From Phocaeicola intestinalis (GTDB taxonomy: Bacteria > Bacteroidota > Bacteroidia > Bacteroidales > Bacteroidaceae): a DNA stretch of 64,000 nt. The translations under genes and the position numbers were made by a program. Below, piece after piece: positions 26,416-35,847 of the stretch (its first letter is position 1; each line of letters begins with the position of its first letter). The DNA is taken from contig NZ_JACSPP010000011.1 in NCBI RefSeq assembly GCF_014837065.1, positions 1 through 64,000 on the forward strand, read 5' to 3'. The notes beneath the pieces are model-generated. The model ran no database searches. It saw nothing but the letters and a program-made list of their open reading frames with translations, and was not told the DNA's origin.

Positions 26416-27201
26416 ATGAAACGAATAACTATTCCCTTCACCTTGCTGCTTGCCTTGCAAGCCGCACAAGCGCAAATCGAAACCATCACCCAAGTAATCG
26501 AACCCGCTCTGTTGGAATGCCGATACAAATGGGTACAAAAGAAAGACACATTAGGTACGGATATAGTGGTAGATACGATGGTCTTGCGCATCGGAAAAAA
26601 CGTAAGCCAATGCTATCCGCAATCGACTTTCTTTGTCGATTCGTTAGTCAATACTCCTGATGGAAGGGAATTGTTCGGCAAGCTATTCGATGCAGCGATG
26701 GAAGATACCACCGGTACAATAGTTATACCTACATCGAAAATTGTAAATGAATTCTATTATAAAAATTACCCGAAAGGCAAACTCACCACATGGGCGCCCA
26801 GAGCCACGGTTTACCAGATAGAAGAAGATTACGAAAAACAAGCATGGGCATTAGTGGATGATAGCGTAAAGACCGTATGCGGATACAAATGCCATTTAGC
26901 CACCTGTTCATTCCGAGGCAGAGATTACAAGGCATGGTACACTACCCAGCTTCCTTACTCGGATGGACCGTGGAAGTTCAATGGCTTGCCTGGGCTGATT
27001 ACTGAAGTGTATGATACGAAGAACCATTATCATTTTACATTGGTAAACATAAAAAAGAACAACCTTACCCCTGTATGCTTTTACAATATCAGAAGCGAAC
27101 TTCAGCCTGAAGTAGAAAAGATAAGCCGTATAGATTTCCTGAAACAACTACCACGAATTGACAAATACGATTTTATGGAAACTGATTATCACCAATACTA
27201 A
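26416..27201 (+). CDS. GLPGLI family protein 5 (type B, second copy)
   Basis: 261 residues; start at 26416 (MKRITIPFTLLLALQAAQAQ) matches the type B paralogue at 24655, including the AAAAAACTTATCA leader before it. GLPGLITEVYDTKNHYHF near residue 191, ending FMETDYHQY. A block at about 78-100 (LFDAAMEDTTGTIVIP) is unlike copy 1. Function unknown. Confidence 0.87.
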   Translation: MKRITIPFTLLLALQAAQAQIETITQVIEPALLECRYKWVQKKDTLGTDIVVDTMVLRIGKNVSQCYPQSTFFVDSLVNTPDGRELFGKLFDAAMEDTTGTIVIPTSKIVNEFYYKNYPKGKLTTWAPRATVYQIEEDYEKQAWALVDDSVKTVCGYKCHLATCSFRGRDYKAWYTTQLPYSDGPWKFNGLPGLITEVYDTKNHYHFTLVNIKKNNLTPVCFYNIRSELQPEVEKISRIDFLKQLPRIDKYDFMETDYHQY

Positions 27202-27238
27202 GAAACTGTTTTAACCCCATAACATTCCTCCTTCACTC

Positions 27239-29851
27239 ATGCGAAACCTTATCTTCTGCCTCTTAGCGACATGCCTTGCTTCTTCCCTCTGCGCCCAGCA
27301 ACGGACATTAACGGGCAAAGTGACCGATGCCGCCAAGCAAGTCTCCTTACAAGGAGTAAGTGTAACAGTCTGCCGGGCAGACGGAAAAAGCATCCTTGCC
27401 TTTGCCATTACGGACGAGGACGGGACATTCAGCCTGAACGTGGACAGCACAAAGGCAAGCCGTGCGGTGATACGCTTCTCTTGCCTGGGCTATGCAGCCG
27501 TGACCCGCCCTATCCAGCCGCAAGACCAAACCTACCGCATCGGCTTGCAACCCGAAGAAATCAGCATCCGGGAGGTCATCGTGAAAGCACCGAAGATACG
27601 GGCGCAAGGAGATACGATCATCTATAATGTAGCACGCTTCTCGAAAGAGGGCGACCGCACCATCGGGGACATCCTGAAAAAGCTGCCCGGCATACAGGTG
27701 GCAGATGACGGGAAGATTTCGTACCTAGGCACACCCATCAACAAGTTCTACATCGAAGGCAAAGACCTGCTGGGAGGAAAGTACGGCATCGCCACCAACA
27801 GCATCTCCAACCAAGACGTGAACAGCGTGGAGGTGATGGAGAACCACCAGCCCATCAAGGCACTGAACGGACTGAGCCTTTCGGACCAGGCAGCCATCAA
27901 CCTGCGTCTGAAAGAGAACGTGAAGCAACGGTGGATAGGAAGCGTGAAAGGAGGAATCGGGCTTGCCGCGCCTGCATCGGCACTATGGGACGAGGAACTG
28001 ATAGCCATGCAGTTCAACAAGAAATTCCAGTCGCTCAACACCTACAAGACCAACAACACGGGCAGGGACGTGACCCGCGAGTTCAAATCGTTCGACATCA
28101 ACGCCACACGCTACCGGCGCGAAAAGCTGACCGACTACATCCGCATCGTGCCTCCGGCAGTACAGGCACTGAACAAAGAGCGCGAGCTGTTCAACCGCAC
28201 CCATCAGGCGACTTCGAACAACCTGTTCCAACTGAAGAACGGAATGAACGTGACCGTAGGCATCGGCTACATGAACCACCGGACCGAATCGGACAAGCAG
28301 ACCGTGACGCAATATTTCCAAGCGAACGCCGATACCACCATCATCCGCGAAAAAGAGAGTTCGCTCTTCGAGCAACAGCAGCTTTCCGCCGAGATACGGC
28401 TGGAAGCGAACGAAGACACCTACAACCTGACCGAACGCCTGATGGCAGACTTCGCGTGGCTGGACAAGAATGACGGCGTGAGCGGAACCATCCCCAACAC
28501 CCAAGATGCCTGGTCGCCCGACAAACAGCTGACCAACGACCTCTACCTGCTGAAGCGGTTCGGCAACAAGTTCATCATCTTCACCTCGTATACCTTCGTG
28601 CAAGACCATCCGCAACGGATGGACGTGACGTACGGAGACGAAACACGCAGCCAGCGGATAGAGCAGCGAAAACTGTTCTCGGACAACAAAGTGGATTATG
28701 GATTCACCATAGGGCAAGTCACGGTAAGCCTAGGAGCCGGAGCCAAAGTGATGTGGCGCGACATGGCATCGGAACTGGAGGGCGTAACGCTGACCGATAA
28801 TGACGAGGAAGGTTCGGGCATGAACTACACGCAGCTCTACCTCACCCCCAAACTGGAATATACGTGGCGCAGGCTGAAGACCCGACTTGCGCTGCCCATC
28901 AACTTCTACCATTATCTATATAAGGAAAAGGCAAACGGGCTGAAAAGCCCCTCGACCCGTGTGTTGTTCAATCCAGACCTGTACCTGTCGTATACCCTAA
29001 GCGCACGCTGGGACATCGACCTTTCGGGCGGAATTACCAGCCGTCCGCTCGGTGATGCCTCTTTCTATCCGGGTTACCTGATGGATTCTTACCGCACGCT
29101 GATGAAAGGTTATCCCGTATACGGGCTGAGCACCAGCAAATACATCGAAGGTGGCATCTACTACAAGCGTCCCTTGGACGAACTGTTTGCCGATGTGTCG
29201 GTGTCGCACAACTGGATGAGCCTGCCCTACCTGACCCATCAGCAATTCGAAGGAGATTTCATCGTCACTTCATACCAGCAGGGAGAAAACACGGCACGCC
29301 AGCTGGACGTGAACGGCAATGTATCAAAAGGATTCGATTTCCTGAACTGCTACATCTACCTGAAAGGGATGTACACCAACCGCCATGCGGTGCTGGTGCG
29401 CAACGAAGAACGGATACCGAACGTGCGCACAATGTGGAGCATCGGGCCGCGCATCGAAGCGGACCTGACGGAAAAAATTACCCTGCACTATGAGTTAAAC
29501 TATGGGAAAAGCAAGTTAAGGCTGGAAGAAGAAGGAAGCGAGACGAATACCGCCTCATTAGAGCAAAGCCTCAGCCTGCGGATAACACCCGCCGCAAAGC
29601 TCAGCATCTTGCTGAAAGGCGGGCATTACCGCAACCGGGAAACAGATAGCCGCAAGCGGGATTTCTTCCTTGCCGATGCCGTGGTGTCATACAAACTCTC
29701 CAAACGGATGGACATGGAGCTTGCCGCCACCAACTTGCTGGACGAAAGAGAATACACCTATACCTCTTTCACCAATGAAGCCAGCACCGTATCACGCAGC
29801 TACCGCATCCGCCCCCGCAATCTGCTGTTCACCCTGCGGATGACGTACTGA
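27239..29851 (+). CDS. TonB-dependent receptor-like outer membrane barrel protein
   Basis: 870-residue outer-membrane protein: signal 1-19 (SSLCAQ), carboxypeptidase-regulatory-like domain about 22-105 (LTGKVTDAAKQVSLQGVSV), plug-like region about 115-225 (DILKKLPGIQVADDGKI, FYIEGKDLLGG), then a beta-barrel ending LLFTLRMTY with a terminal aromatic. It is the kind of barrel that regularly accompanies GLPGLI genes and starts 37 bases after the last one. No SusD partner is present, so the GLPGLI proteins may be its partners; this is inference. Confidence 0.88.
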   Translation: MRNLIFCLLATCLASSLCAQQRTLTGKVTDAAKQVSLQGVSVTVCRADGKSILAFAITDEDGTFSLNVDSTKASRAVIRFSCLGYAAVTRPIQPQDQTYRIGLQPEEISIREVIVKAPKIRAQGDTIIYNVARFSKEGDRTIGDILKKLPGIQVADDGKISYLGTPINKFYIEGKDLLGGKYGIATNSISNQDVNSVEVMENHQPIKALNGLSLSDQAAINLRLKENVKQRWIGSVKGGIGLAAPASALWDEELIAMQFNKKFQSLNTYKTNNTGRDVTREFKSFDINATRYRREKLTDYIRIVPPAVQALNKERELFNRTHQATSNNLFQLKNGMNVTVGIGYMNHRTESDKQTVTQYFQANADTTIIREKESSLFEQQQLSAEIRLEANEDTYNLTERLMADFAWLDKNDGVSGTIPNTQDAWSPDKQLTNDLYLLKRFGNKFIIFTSYTFVQDHPQRMDVTYGDETRSQRIEQRKLFSDNKVDYGFTIGQVTVSLGAGAKVMWRDMASELEGVTLTDNDEEGSGMNYTQLYLTPKLEYTWRRLKTRLALPINFYHYLYKEKANGLKSPSTRVLFNPDLYLSYTLSARWDIDLSGGITSRPLGDASFYPGYLMDSYRTLMKGYPVYGLSTSKYIEGGIYYKRPLDELFADVSVSHNWMSLPYLTHQQFEGDFIVTSYQQGENTARQLDVNGNVSKGFDFLNCYIYLKGMYTNRHAVLVRNEERIPNVRTMWSIGPRIEADLTEKITLHYELNYGKSKLRLEEEGSETNTASLEQSLSLRITPAAKLSILLKGGHYRNRETDSRKRDFFLADAVVSYKLSKRMDMELAATNLLDEREYTYTSFTNEASTVSRSYRIRPRNLLFTLRMTY

Positions 29852-29860
29852 TGCCACACT

Positions 29861-30781
29861 TTAATCCTTCATTTTAGAAACCCCTTTTATCTTGCCTTCT
29901 ACACGAGTGGGGGTACCTTTATAACGGATATCGCCGGCACTTGACACCGAAGTGGAAAGCACGCCGCTGGCGTTACACTCGATATCGCCTGCCGAAGAGG
30001 CGGTCGCCTTTACATCTTTCGCCAGCAGGTCCTTGGCATAGATGCCGCCTGCCGAACTGGCACTGAACGTAGCGTTACGGCATGTGCCGGCAAGCTTGAT
30101 GTCGCTCGATGAGCTGGTAGATGCTTTCACATCACCTTCACAGGTCAGGTTCTTTACCGTGCAGTCGCCTGCCGAACTGGATTCGATAACGGCTCCACTG
30201 CATTGGGCGGTATTCACCTTGATATCGCCGCTGCTCTGCGTATCCAGACTCAGCTGCCCGCACCGGACAGCATCTACCACGATGTCGCCGCTGCTCTGCG
30301 TAATCATTTCCACATCGGCACAAGCTACAGCCCCTGCCTTGATGTCGCCGCTACTCGATGCACGGAACGATACAGCCTTTTGGGTCTTCAAGCCGTTTGC
30401 CAAGATAATGTCGGACGAACTGGATGTGGAGAACGAAGTCACTTCGGGAGCATACACACGCACTTCGCATTTATATCTTCCAGTAATGGATGTACCGCTC
30501 TTGAAACCTACCTGCAACTTACTTCCTTCCTGTTCTACTTTTATCAAAGGCACAATGTTATCAGGTGCATAGATTTCGGCATAGGGTGTACCCGAAGCCT
30601 GCGTATAGACTACATCTACCGATGAAGACGAACGAATAGCATCAATGCCGGTAAGCGATACTTTCTGGGTCACATAATTCTTGCTGGGTTTTACCACGTT
30701 TCTGCTTCCGGCGTAGCATCCGGAAACGGTAAGCATCATTGCCAAGACACATGATGCCACAATCATTGAAAAATGTTTCAT
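29861..30781 (-). CDS. DUF2807 (GIN-domain) lipoprotein
   Basis: 306 residues with a lipoprotein signal (LTVSGC, lipidated C22). The body is a DUF2807 putative auto-transporter adhesin/GIN domain: about ten turns of a short repeat, S-S-x-D-I or S-S-A-G-D-I (for example QSSGDIVVDA, SSAGDIRYKG), which should form a right-handed beta solenoid on the cell surface or periplasmic face. Function unknown. Convergent with the TonB-like gene, with only nine bases between. Confidence 0.9.
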   Translation of the reverse strand: MKHFSMIVASCVLAMMLTVSGCYAGSRNVVKPSKNYVTQKVSLTGIDAIRSSSSVDVVYTQASGTPYAEIYAPDNIVPLIKVEQEGSKLQVGFKSGTSITGRYKCEVRVYAPEVTSFSTSSSSDIILANGLKTQKAVSFRASSSGDIKAGAVACADVEMITQSSGDIVVDAVRCGQLSLDTQSSGDIKVNTAQCSGAVIESSSAGDCTVKNLTCEGDVKASTSSSSDIKLAGTCRNATFSASSAGGIYAKDLLAKDVKATASSAGDIECNASGVLSTSVSSAGDIRYKGTPTRVEGKIKGVSKMKD

Positions 30782-30873
30782 AGTTTCTGTTCGTTTAATT
30801 GTTTATGTTCTACTTGTTAGACGCAAAGTCGCGAAAAAAGTTACGGAAAAATAAAGAATCTTTTTGAATGAAA

Positions 30874-30939
30874 AATTAAGAATGAAGAATGAAGAATTTC
30901 CATGCGGGCGAAGCAATTCTTCATTCTTCATTCTTAATT
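30874..30939. terminator. 25-bp perfect hairpin of GAATGAA words
   Basis: Arms at 30874-30898 and 30915-30939 are perfect complements over 25 bases, built of GAATGAAGAAT words, with a 16-base loop. The right arm overlaps the last two bases of the PAP2 stop codon, so it forms at the 3' end of that mRNA and before DUF2807. Confidence 0.7.
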
Positions 30940-31912
30940 ACTTAAAGTACTTGAACGCCGGCGAGATGAACCAGCGCTTATACATCAGGGTAGCAAGCTG
31001 GTAAACGAAAAAGGCGGTAAAGAAACCGGCTATGGAATCGACCAGATAATGCGCCTGAATATAAACCGTTGCACAACACAACAACACATAAAAAGGTGCC
31101 AGGAAATATGCCAGCCTCCGATTGACCCGCCACGCCATAATCATCACAATGGTAGATATACCTACGTGCGAACTGGGGAAAGCCGCCGTAGGCCGTTCGC
31201 CCACTTCTTGTGAAGCCTCCACTAAATTAAAGAAAAAGCCATGGTCGAACCCCGGTCCCGGTATCAAGTAATCATTCGTATTGAAATAATCGCCAATAGG
31301 AGGAAAATCGCACGCATTCACCCTGTCCATCCCAATAGCCGGGAAATAGAACTGCGGTCCTGCCACAGGTAACATAATATAAACCAAATAATAAATGAAG
31401 AACGAAGTGACCAGCACAAAGCAAATCTTCTCGAACCACTCGAAACGCTTCACGAAGTAATAAAGTACCACAATGAGCATCATCGGATAATAAAAAAAAT
31501 AGCCCATATTAAACGGCTCGCTGAACCAGATGGATGGACAATGCTCGCTGAACTCTACCGAAGGCTGGCACCCGAACAATGCCTGCTCATTGCGTGCAAA
31601 CAAATAATCAAGGTTCGGGAACAAACGATTGAATTCAAACGTATCGGGATACCAATAAGCAAGCAGACTCATCTGCACCACCATACGGACAAATGCCGTC
31701 AGCCTGCACGGAAACGCCTGATACAGGAATATCAGCACAAATGTCAGAATCACAATACCCAAACGTTCCAGTAACATTGTTCCCGGATGGTCCATACGCT
31801 GATACAGCAACAAAACCAAAAAACTGGTCAGTGCATTATAAATCAAGCTGATTGTCTCTACGGCAAACAGTTCCTTACCGCTTTCTACCCGTTCGAATAA
31901 TTTTATAGCCAT
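30938..31912 (-). CDS. PAP2-superfamily membrane phosphatase/transferase
   Basis: 324-residue integral membrane protein with about six to eight helices. The PAP2 motifs are visible: RPTAAFPSSHVGIS (motif 2) and YIQAHYLVDSIAG (motif 3), with the two catalytic histidines. The arginine that usually sits six residues before the motif 3 histidine is a threonine, as in Aur1-like inositol-phosphoceramide synthases. It could thus be a lipid head-group transferase rather than a simple phosphatase. Its start overlaps the end of the epimerase gene by 10 bases, so both form an operon. Confidence 0.83.
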   Translation of the reverse strand: MAIKLFERVESGKELFAVETISLIYNALTSFLVLLLYQRMDHPGTMLLERLGIVILTFVLIFLYQAFPCRLTAFVRMVVQMSLLAYWYPDTFEFNRLFPNLDYLFARNEQALFGCQPSVEFSEHCPSIWFSEPFNMGYFFYYPMMLIVVLYYFVKRFEWFEKICFVLVTSFFIYYLVYIMLPVAGPQFYFPAIGMDRVNACDFPPIGDYFNTNDYLIPGPGFDHGFFFNLVEASQEVGERPTAAFPSSHVGISTIVMIMAWRVNRRLAYFLAPFYVLLCCATVYIQAHYLVDSIAGFFTAFFVYQLATLMYKRWFISPAFKYFK

Positions 31913-32907
31913 CCCTCTTTCTTATACCATCTGATTGTTTCTTTTACTCCTCTCTCCAGCGGATATGCAGGCTGGTAACCCAGTTCGTTTTCCAACGGAG
32001 CTATGTCGCACCGCCAATTACGCTGTTTCATAATCTTATATTTGTCGGGATTAAGCGTACTGGGTTTATGCATCAGTTTCGCCACGTTTCCTGCCACAGA
32101 CGAAATAATCTTCAACAACCCAAGCGGACACGTAAAACGTACCAGCCAAGGATGTCCCAATTCGGTCCGTATCAAGTCGGAGAACGTGCGGCTACTATAC
32201 ACTTCGCCATCGCTTACGAAATAAGCGCGTCCCGTCACCTGCTTTTCCACAGCCAAATAAATGGCCTGCACCAAATCGGTCACATACACAAACGTAAGAT
32301 CTTGCCGGCGGAAACCAGCAACGATGTCCAAATGGCGCGATATGGATTGAGCCATCAGGAAATAATCACGCTCACGAGGACCGTATACTCCCGTAGGGCG
32401 GAATATCACCCACGGCAAGTTTTCCAGTGAACGTATGTATGCTTCGGTATGAAGCTTGCTCACCCCGTATGCCGTATTGGGTTGTGGCGTGTCGCACTCA
32501 CCTATGGGCAGATAGTCACGTTCGTGTATGGGACCGAACACACTCAGCGAACTAAGGTAAACGAACTGACGTGGCACCATGTCCAATCTTATCAACACTT
32601 CGATAAAATGACGCGTAGCCCAATAATTGCCTATTTCAAAGTCTGCCTGATGCAGGCATTTTGTCACACCCGCACAGTGGATAATGCAATCCCACCCGTC
32701 ATGCTCTTTTTTATGTCGCTTCAGCTGTTCTTCCAAATGATCGGAATCTGTAAAATCGAGTTCGGCAAAACGGATACGCTCATCCTGCAGATATTTCCGG
32801 CTGCTACTCTGCCTTACACCTGCCCATACCTGCATGCCACGTTCCAATCCTCCTTCGACCAAAAAACTGCCGATGAATCCGCTTGCGCCTGTCACTAATA
32901 TCTTCAT
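31903..32907 (-). CDS. NAD-dependent epimerase/dehydratase (extended SDR)
   Basis: 334 residues. GASGFIGS at the N-terminus binds NAD(P); YGVSK (near 150) supplies the catalytic Tyr and Lys; RPTGVYGPRERDYF follows. Proteins of this family act on nucleotide sugars, sterols or dihydroflavonols; the substrate cannot be read. The start at 32907 (MKILVTGASG) is preferred to an ATG 18 bases upstream because AGGAAAC precedes it and the longer form would begin inside an intergenic TTCATTCTTAA array. Coupling to the PAP2 gene hints at lipid metabolism. Confidence 0.87.
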   Translation of the reverse strand: MKILVTGASGFIGSFLVEGGLERGMQVWAGVRQSSSRKYLQDERIRFAELDFTDSDHLEEQLKRHKKEHDGWDCIIHCAGVTKCLHQADFEIGNYWATRHFIEVLIRLDMVPRQFVYLSSLSVFGPIHERDYLPIGECDTPQPNTAYGVSKLHTEAYIRSLENLPWVIFRPTGVYGPRERDYFLMAQSISRHLDIVAGFRRQDLTFVYVTDLVQAIYLAVEKQVTGRAYFVSDGEVYSSRTFSDLIRTELGHPWLVRFTCPLGLLKIISSVAGNVAKLMHKPSTLNPDKYKIMKQRNWRCDIAPLENELGYQPAYPLERGVKETIRWYKKEGWL

Positions 32908-32935
32908 GTTTCCTATATTCTTCATTCTTAATTCT

Positions 32936-33838
32936 TCATTTCATCGGCTCTACATGGATGTTGATGTATGTATCCTTCCCATATGTGTCACGCAATTTCT
33001 GCTCTACTTGCGTGGCACGGTCGTGCGCCTCACTCAAAGGCATATTGCCATCCATCCGGATATGCACATCTATCGCATAACGGTTGCCTATACGCCTCGT
33101 GCGCAAATGGTGCGGCTGTGATACACCAGGTACCGAAAGCACCAAGTCGGTGATATGACGTTCCACATCATCGGGCAACGAACGTTCCAACAGTTCGTCC
33201 AGACAAGGTCCCAATTGCTTTATCGCCACATGAATAATAAAAAAACTTACGATAACTGCCGCCAAAGGGTCGAGTACCCGCCAGTCTTCGCCCAACAAAA
33301 TGGCGCCGCCGATACCTACTGCTGTCCCTATAGACGAAAACGAATCACTCCGGTGATGCCAGGCGTTAGCTATCACCGCCGGACTATCGTATTTCCTTCC
33401 TACCAGACGTGTGTAATGAAACAGAACCTCTTTCGACACAATTGAAAACAATGCTGCCCACAAGGCAATCCAACCCGGCGAAGGCAACGTTTCCCCCTGT
33501 AAAAAAGCGTAAATCTGTTCGCCTCCGCTCCATAGGATACCAATACCTACCACCAGTAATGCCACGCCAATCAGCAAGGTGGCAAAGGTTTCATATTTTC
33601 CGTGTCCATAATCGTGTCCTTTGTCTTCCGGCTTGTCTGAAATACGCACAAACACCAATACAATCACATCTGTAGCCAAATCGGATAATGAGTGTACCGC
33701 ATCAGCTATCATCGCGGCACTGCGTCCCAATATGCCTGCAGCAAACTTACACAGCACCAGCACGACATTTACCACGCTGCCTGCCAGCGTCACCCCGTAT
33801 ATGGCACGCCGGCGGACAGCAGCATCAGTCTCATTCAT
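32936..33838 (-). CDS. cation diffusion facilitator (FieF-like metal exporter)
   Basis: 300 residues with six membrane helices and a C-terminal metal-sensing domain. Transport-site residues fit FieF/YiiP: IADAVHSLSDLATD in helix 2 and NAWHHRSDSFSS in helix 5, with DYGHGKYE after helix 2. It exports divalent metals such as zinc, iron or manganese from the cytoplasm. The start is put at 33838 because a promoter -7 box at 33869-33876 overlaps the alternative ATG at 33871, which therefore cannot be translated from that transcript. Confidence 0.92.
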   Translation of the reverse strand: MNETDAAVRRRAIYGVTLAGSVVNVVLVLCKFAAGILGRSAAMIADAVHSLSDLATDVIVLVFVRISDKPEDKGHDYGHGKYETFATLLIGVALLVVGIGILWSGGEQIYAFLQGETLPSPGWIALWAALFSIVSKEVLFHYTRLVGRKYDSPAVIANAWHHRSDSFSSIGTAVGIGGAILLGEDWRVLDPLAAVIVSFFIIHVAIKQLGPCLDELLERSLPDDVERHITDLVLSVPGVSQPHHLRTRRIGNRYAIDVHIRMDGNMPLSEAHDRATQVEQKLRDTYGKDTYINIHVEPMK

Positions 33839-33868
33839 ATCACATTCATTTTTTACATAAGCATGGGG

Positions 33869-33876
33869 CAAAGATA
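33869..33876 (-). promoter_or_regulatory. -7 box TATCTTTG of the CDF gene
   Basis: Full TAnnTTTG match on the minus strand, about 30 bases before the chosen start; it decides the CDF start codon. Confidence 0.6.
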
Positions 33877-34045
33877 CGCAATTCTAATGAAGAATAAAGA
33901 ACGAAGCATAAGGAATCTTCATATTTTTGACAGACAGGACAAGAATCCCGACAATCTGATTCGTATCACTTTTGTAATACCTGTTTCACGCCCCTGTAAC
34001 ACAAAAACTACACCTTTGCACCCGAATCAAAAAAGACAAGAAATT

Positions 34046-35686
34046 ATGAAAAAGAGTTTCATCACCCTGTTATTATGCTTGTGTTGCAGCTTTGTGATAA
34101 AGGCACAAACCAATTCGCCACACGTAGAGCGTCCCCGATTAGTAATCGGCATTGTAGTCGACCAGATGCGTTGGGATTACCTCTACCGTTTCTATCCGCG
34201 TTTCGGAGAAGGAGGCTTCCGGCGCCTGATGAACGAAGGCTTCAGTTGCGACAACACTCATCTCAACTACATACCCACCGTGACCGCCATCGGGCACTCG
34301 TCTATCTATACCGGTTCCGTACCCTCTATCCATGGCATTGCAGGAAACAATTTCTACAAGAATGATACACTGGTATATTGTACCGACGATCCTACCGTAA
34401 CAGGTGTGGGAAGCAACAGTCCTGCCGGCAAAATGTCACCACGCAACTTATTGGTCACCACTATCGGCGACGAACTGAAACTTGCTACCAACTTCCGTTC
34501 GCGCGTCATCGGCGTAGCCTTGAAAGACCGCGCTTCGATTCTTCCTGCCGGACATACACCCGATGCAGCCTATTGGTTCGATGACGAGACCGGACGCTTC
34601 ATCACCAGCACTTATTACCGGAAATCACTTCCCCAATGGCTGAACGACTTCAACCAACGTGACCTTGCCCGACAATATCTCTTGCAAGACTGGGACACCC
34701 TCTACCCCATCGAGACCTACACTGCAAGCACAGCCGACAGCACTGCTTACGAATTACCCCTTGCCGACACTCCTATACTGCCCGTGCCCACCTCACACCT
34801 GTTCGAACAGAAAGGCTACAGTGTCATCCGCACCACTCCTTATGGCAACTCGCTCACGCTGGAACTAGCCAAGGCTGTACTGAAAGGTGAACAACTGGGT
34901 CAAGGTCCCGAAACTGATATGCTCACCGTCAGTCTTTCGTCAACCGACTACGTAGGACACCAGTTCGGAACTTATGCCATCGAAACAGAAGATACTTATC
35001 TCCGTCTTGACCGTGACCTTGCCGACTTTTTCCGTACGCTGGACGAAACGATAGGTAAGAATAACTACCTTCTCTTCCTTACTGCCGACCATGCAGCCGC
35101 CCACAATTTCCGCCTGATGCAAGACTGTGGAATTCCTGCCGGGGGCTGGTATGCGGGCACTGTCAAAGATTCGCTCAATGCTGTGCTTGACAAACAGTTC
35201 GGATCTGGCCATCCACTGGTGAAAGACATCCTTAACTATCAAGTATTCTTCGACCATGCATACATCCGCCAAGCAAACATTGATTTACGCGCCGCAAAAG
35301 CCTGCGCCATTGATTTCCTGAAAAGTTACCCACAATTTGCCTACGTGGCAGACATGGAAGACCTGAGTAACGCCACCCTACCTGCCGATGTGCGCGAACG
35401 TGCCATCAATGGTTACAACCGACTGCGCAGCGGTGACATTCAGCTCATCATGCAACCCGGCTGGTACAACATTGACCGACCTGATAAAACAGGTGGTACC
35501 GACCACGGCGTATGGAATCCTTATGATGCACATATCCCGCTGTTTTTCATGGGTTGGCACATCGAATCGGGTAATACTTTCCACCCTGTACACATGACTG
35601 ACATTGCCGCCACCGTCTGTGCCCTGCTTCGCATACAGATGCCCAACGGCTGTATCGGAACACCTGTAGAAACAGTAGTGGAATAA
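34046..35686 (+). CDS. pafA: PafA-type alkaline phosphatase, exported
   Basis: 546-residue member of the alkaline phosphatase superfamily (phosphodiesterase/nucleotide pyrophosphatase-like branch). Signal 1-20 (FVIKAQ). D39 of VVDQMRWDYL starts the metal site; T80 in PTVTAIGHSSIYTG is the likely nucleophile; N101 follows; K160-D-R162 is the K-x-R pair typical of PafA; TADHAAAH and GGTDHGVWNPYD give the remaining zinc ligands. It is expected to remove phosphate from phosphomonoesters in the periplasm even when phosphate is plentiful. The upstream frame to 33692 is noncoding; MKKSFITLLLC is the natural start. Confidence 0.9.
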   Translation: MKKSFITLLLCLCCSFVIKAQTNSPHVERPRLVIGIVVDQMRWDYLYRFYPRFGEGGFRRLMNEGFSCDNTHLNYIPTVTAIGHSSIYTGSVPSIHGIAGNNFYKNDTLVYCTDDPTVTGVGSNSPAGKMSPRNLLVTTIGDELKLATNFRSRVIGVALKDRASILPAGHTPDAAYWFDDETGRFITSTYYRKSLPQWLNDFNQRDLARQYLLQDWDTLYPIETYTASTADSTAYELPLADTPILPVPTSHLFEQKGYSVIRTTPYGNSLTLELAKAVLKGEQLGQGPETDMLTVSLSSTDYVGHQFGTYAIETEDTYLRLDRDLADFFRTLDETIGKNNYLLFLTADHAAAHNFRLMQDCGIPAGGWYAGTVKDSLNAVLDKQFGSGHPLVKDILNYQVFFDHAYIRQANIDLRAAKACAIDFLKSYPQFAYVADMEDLSNATLPADVRERAINGYNRLRSGDIQLIMQPGWYNIDRPDKTGGTDHGVWNPYDAHIPLFFMGWHIESGNTFHPVHMTDIAATVCALLRIQMPNGCIGTPVETVVE

Positions 35687-35758
35687 AACAACCGGCATCC
35701 TTTAACCTGTTTAAATTTTGCTCAGCCCCTTAACTTCATAACGCATCAATGAAACACA

Positions 35759-35826
35759 AGACGGACACAGAATTTACATAAACACCTTATATAATAAAAG
35801 GTATCGAGAAAAATCTGTGTCCGTCT
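35759..35826. terminator. hairpin between convergent pafA and MFS genes
   Basis: Arms AGACGGACACAGA (35759-35771) and TCTGTGTCCGTCT (35814-35826), a perfect 13-bp pair with a second AT-rich stem (CACCTTATA..TAAAAGGT) nested inside. It serves both convergent genes. Confidence 0.6.
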
Positions 35827-35847
35827 GTATGTTATCTCCAAACCCGT

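Noticed and set aside
33692..34045. in-frame upstream extension of the PafA-like protein
   Set aside because: The extension lies opposite the CDF gene and its promoter and precedes a perfect signal peptide, so the natural start is 34046.
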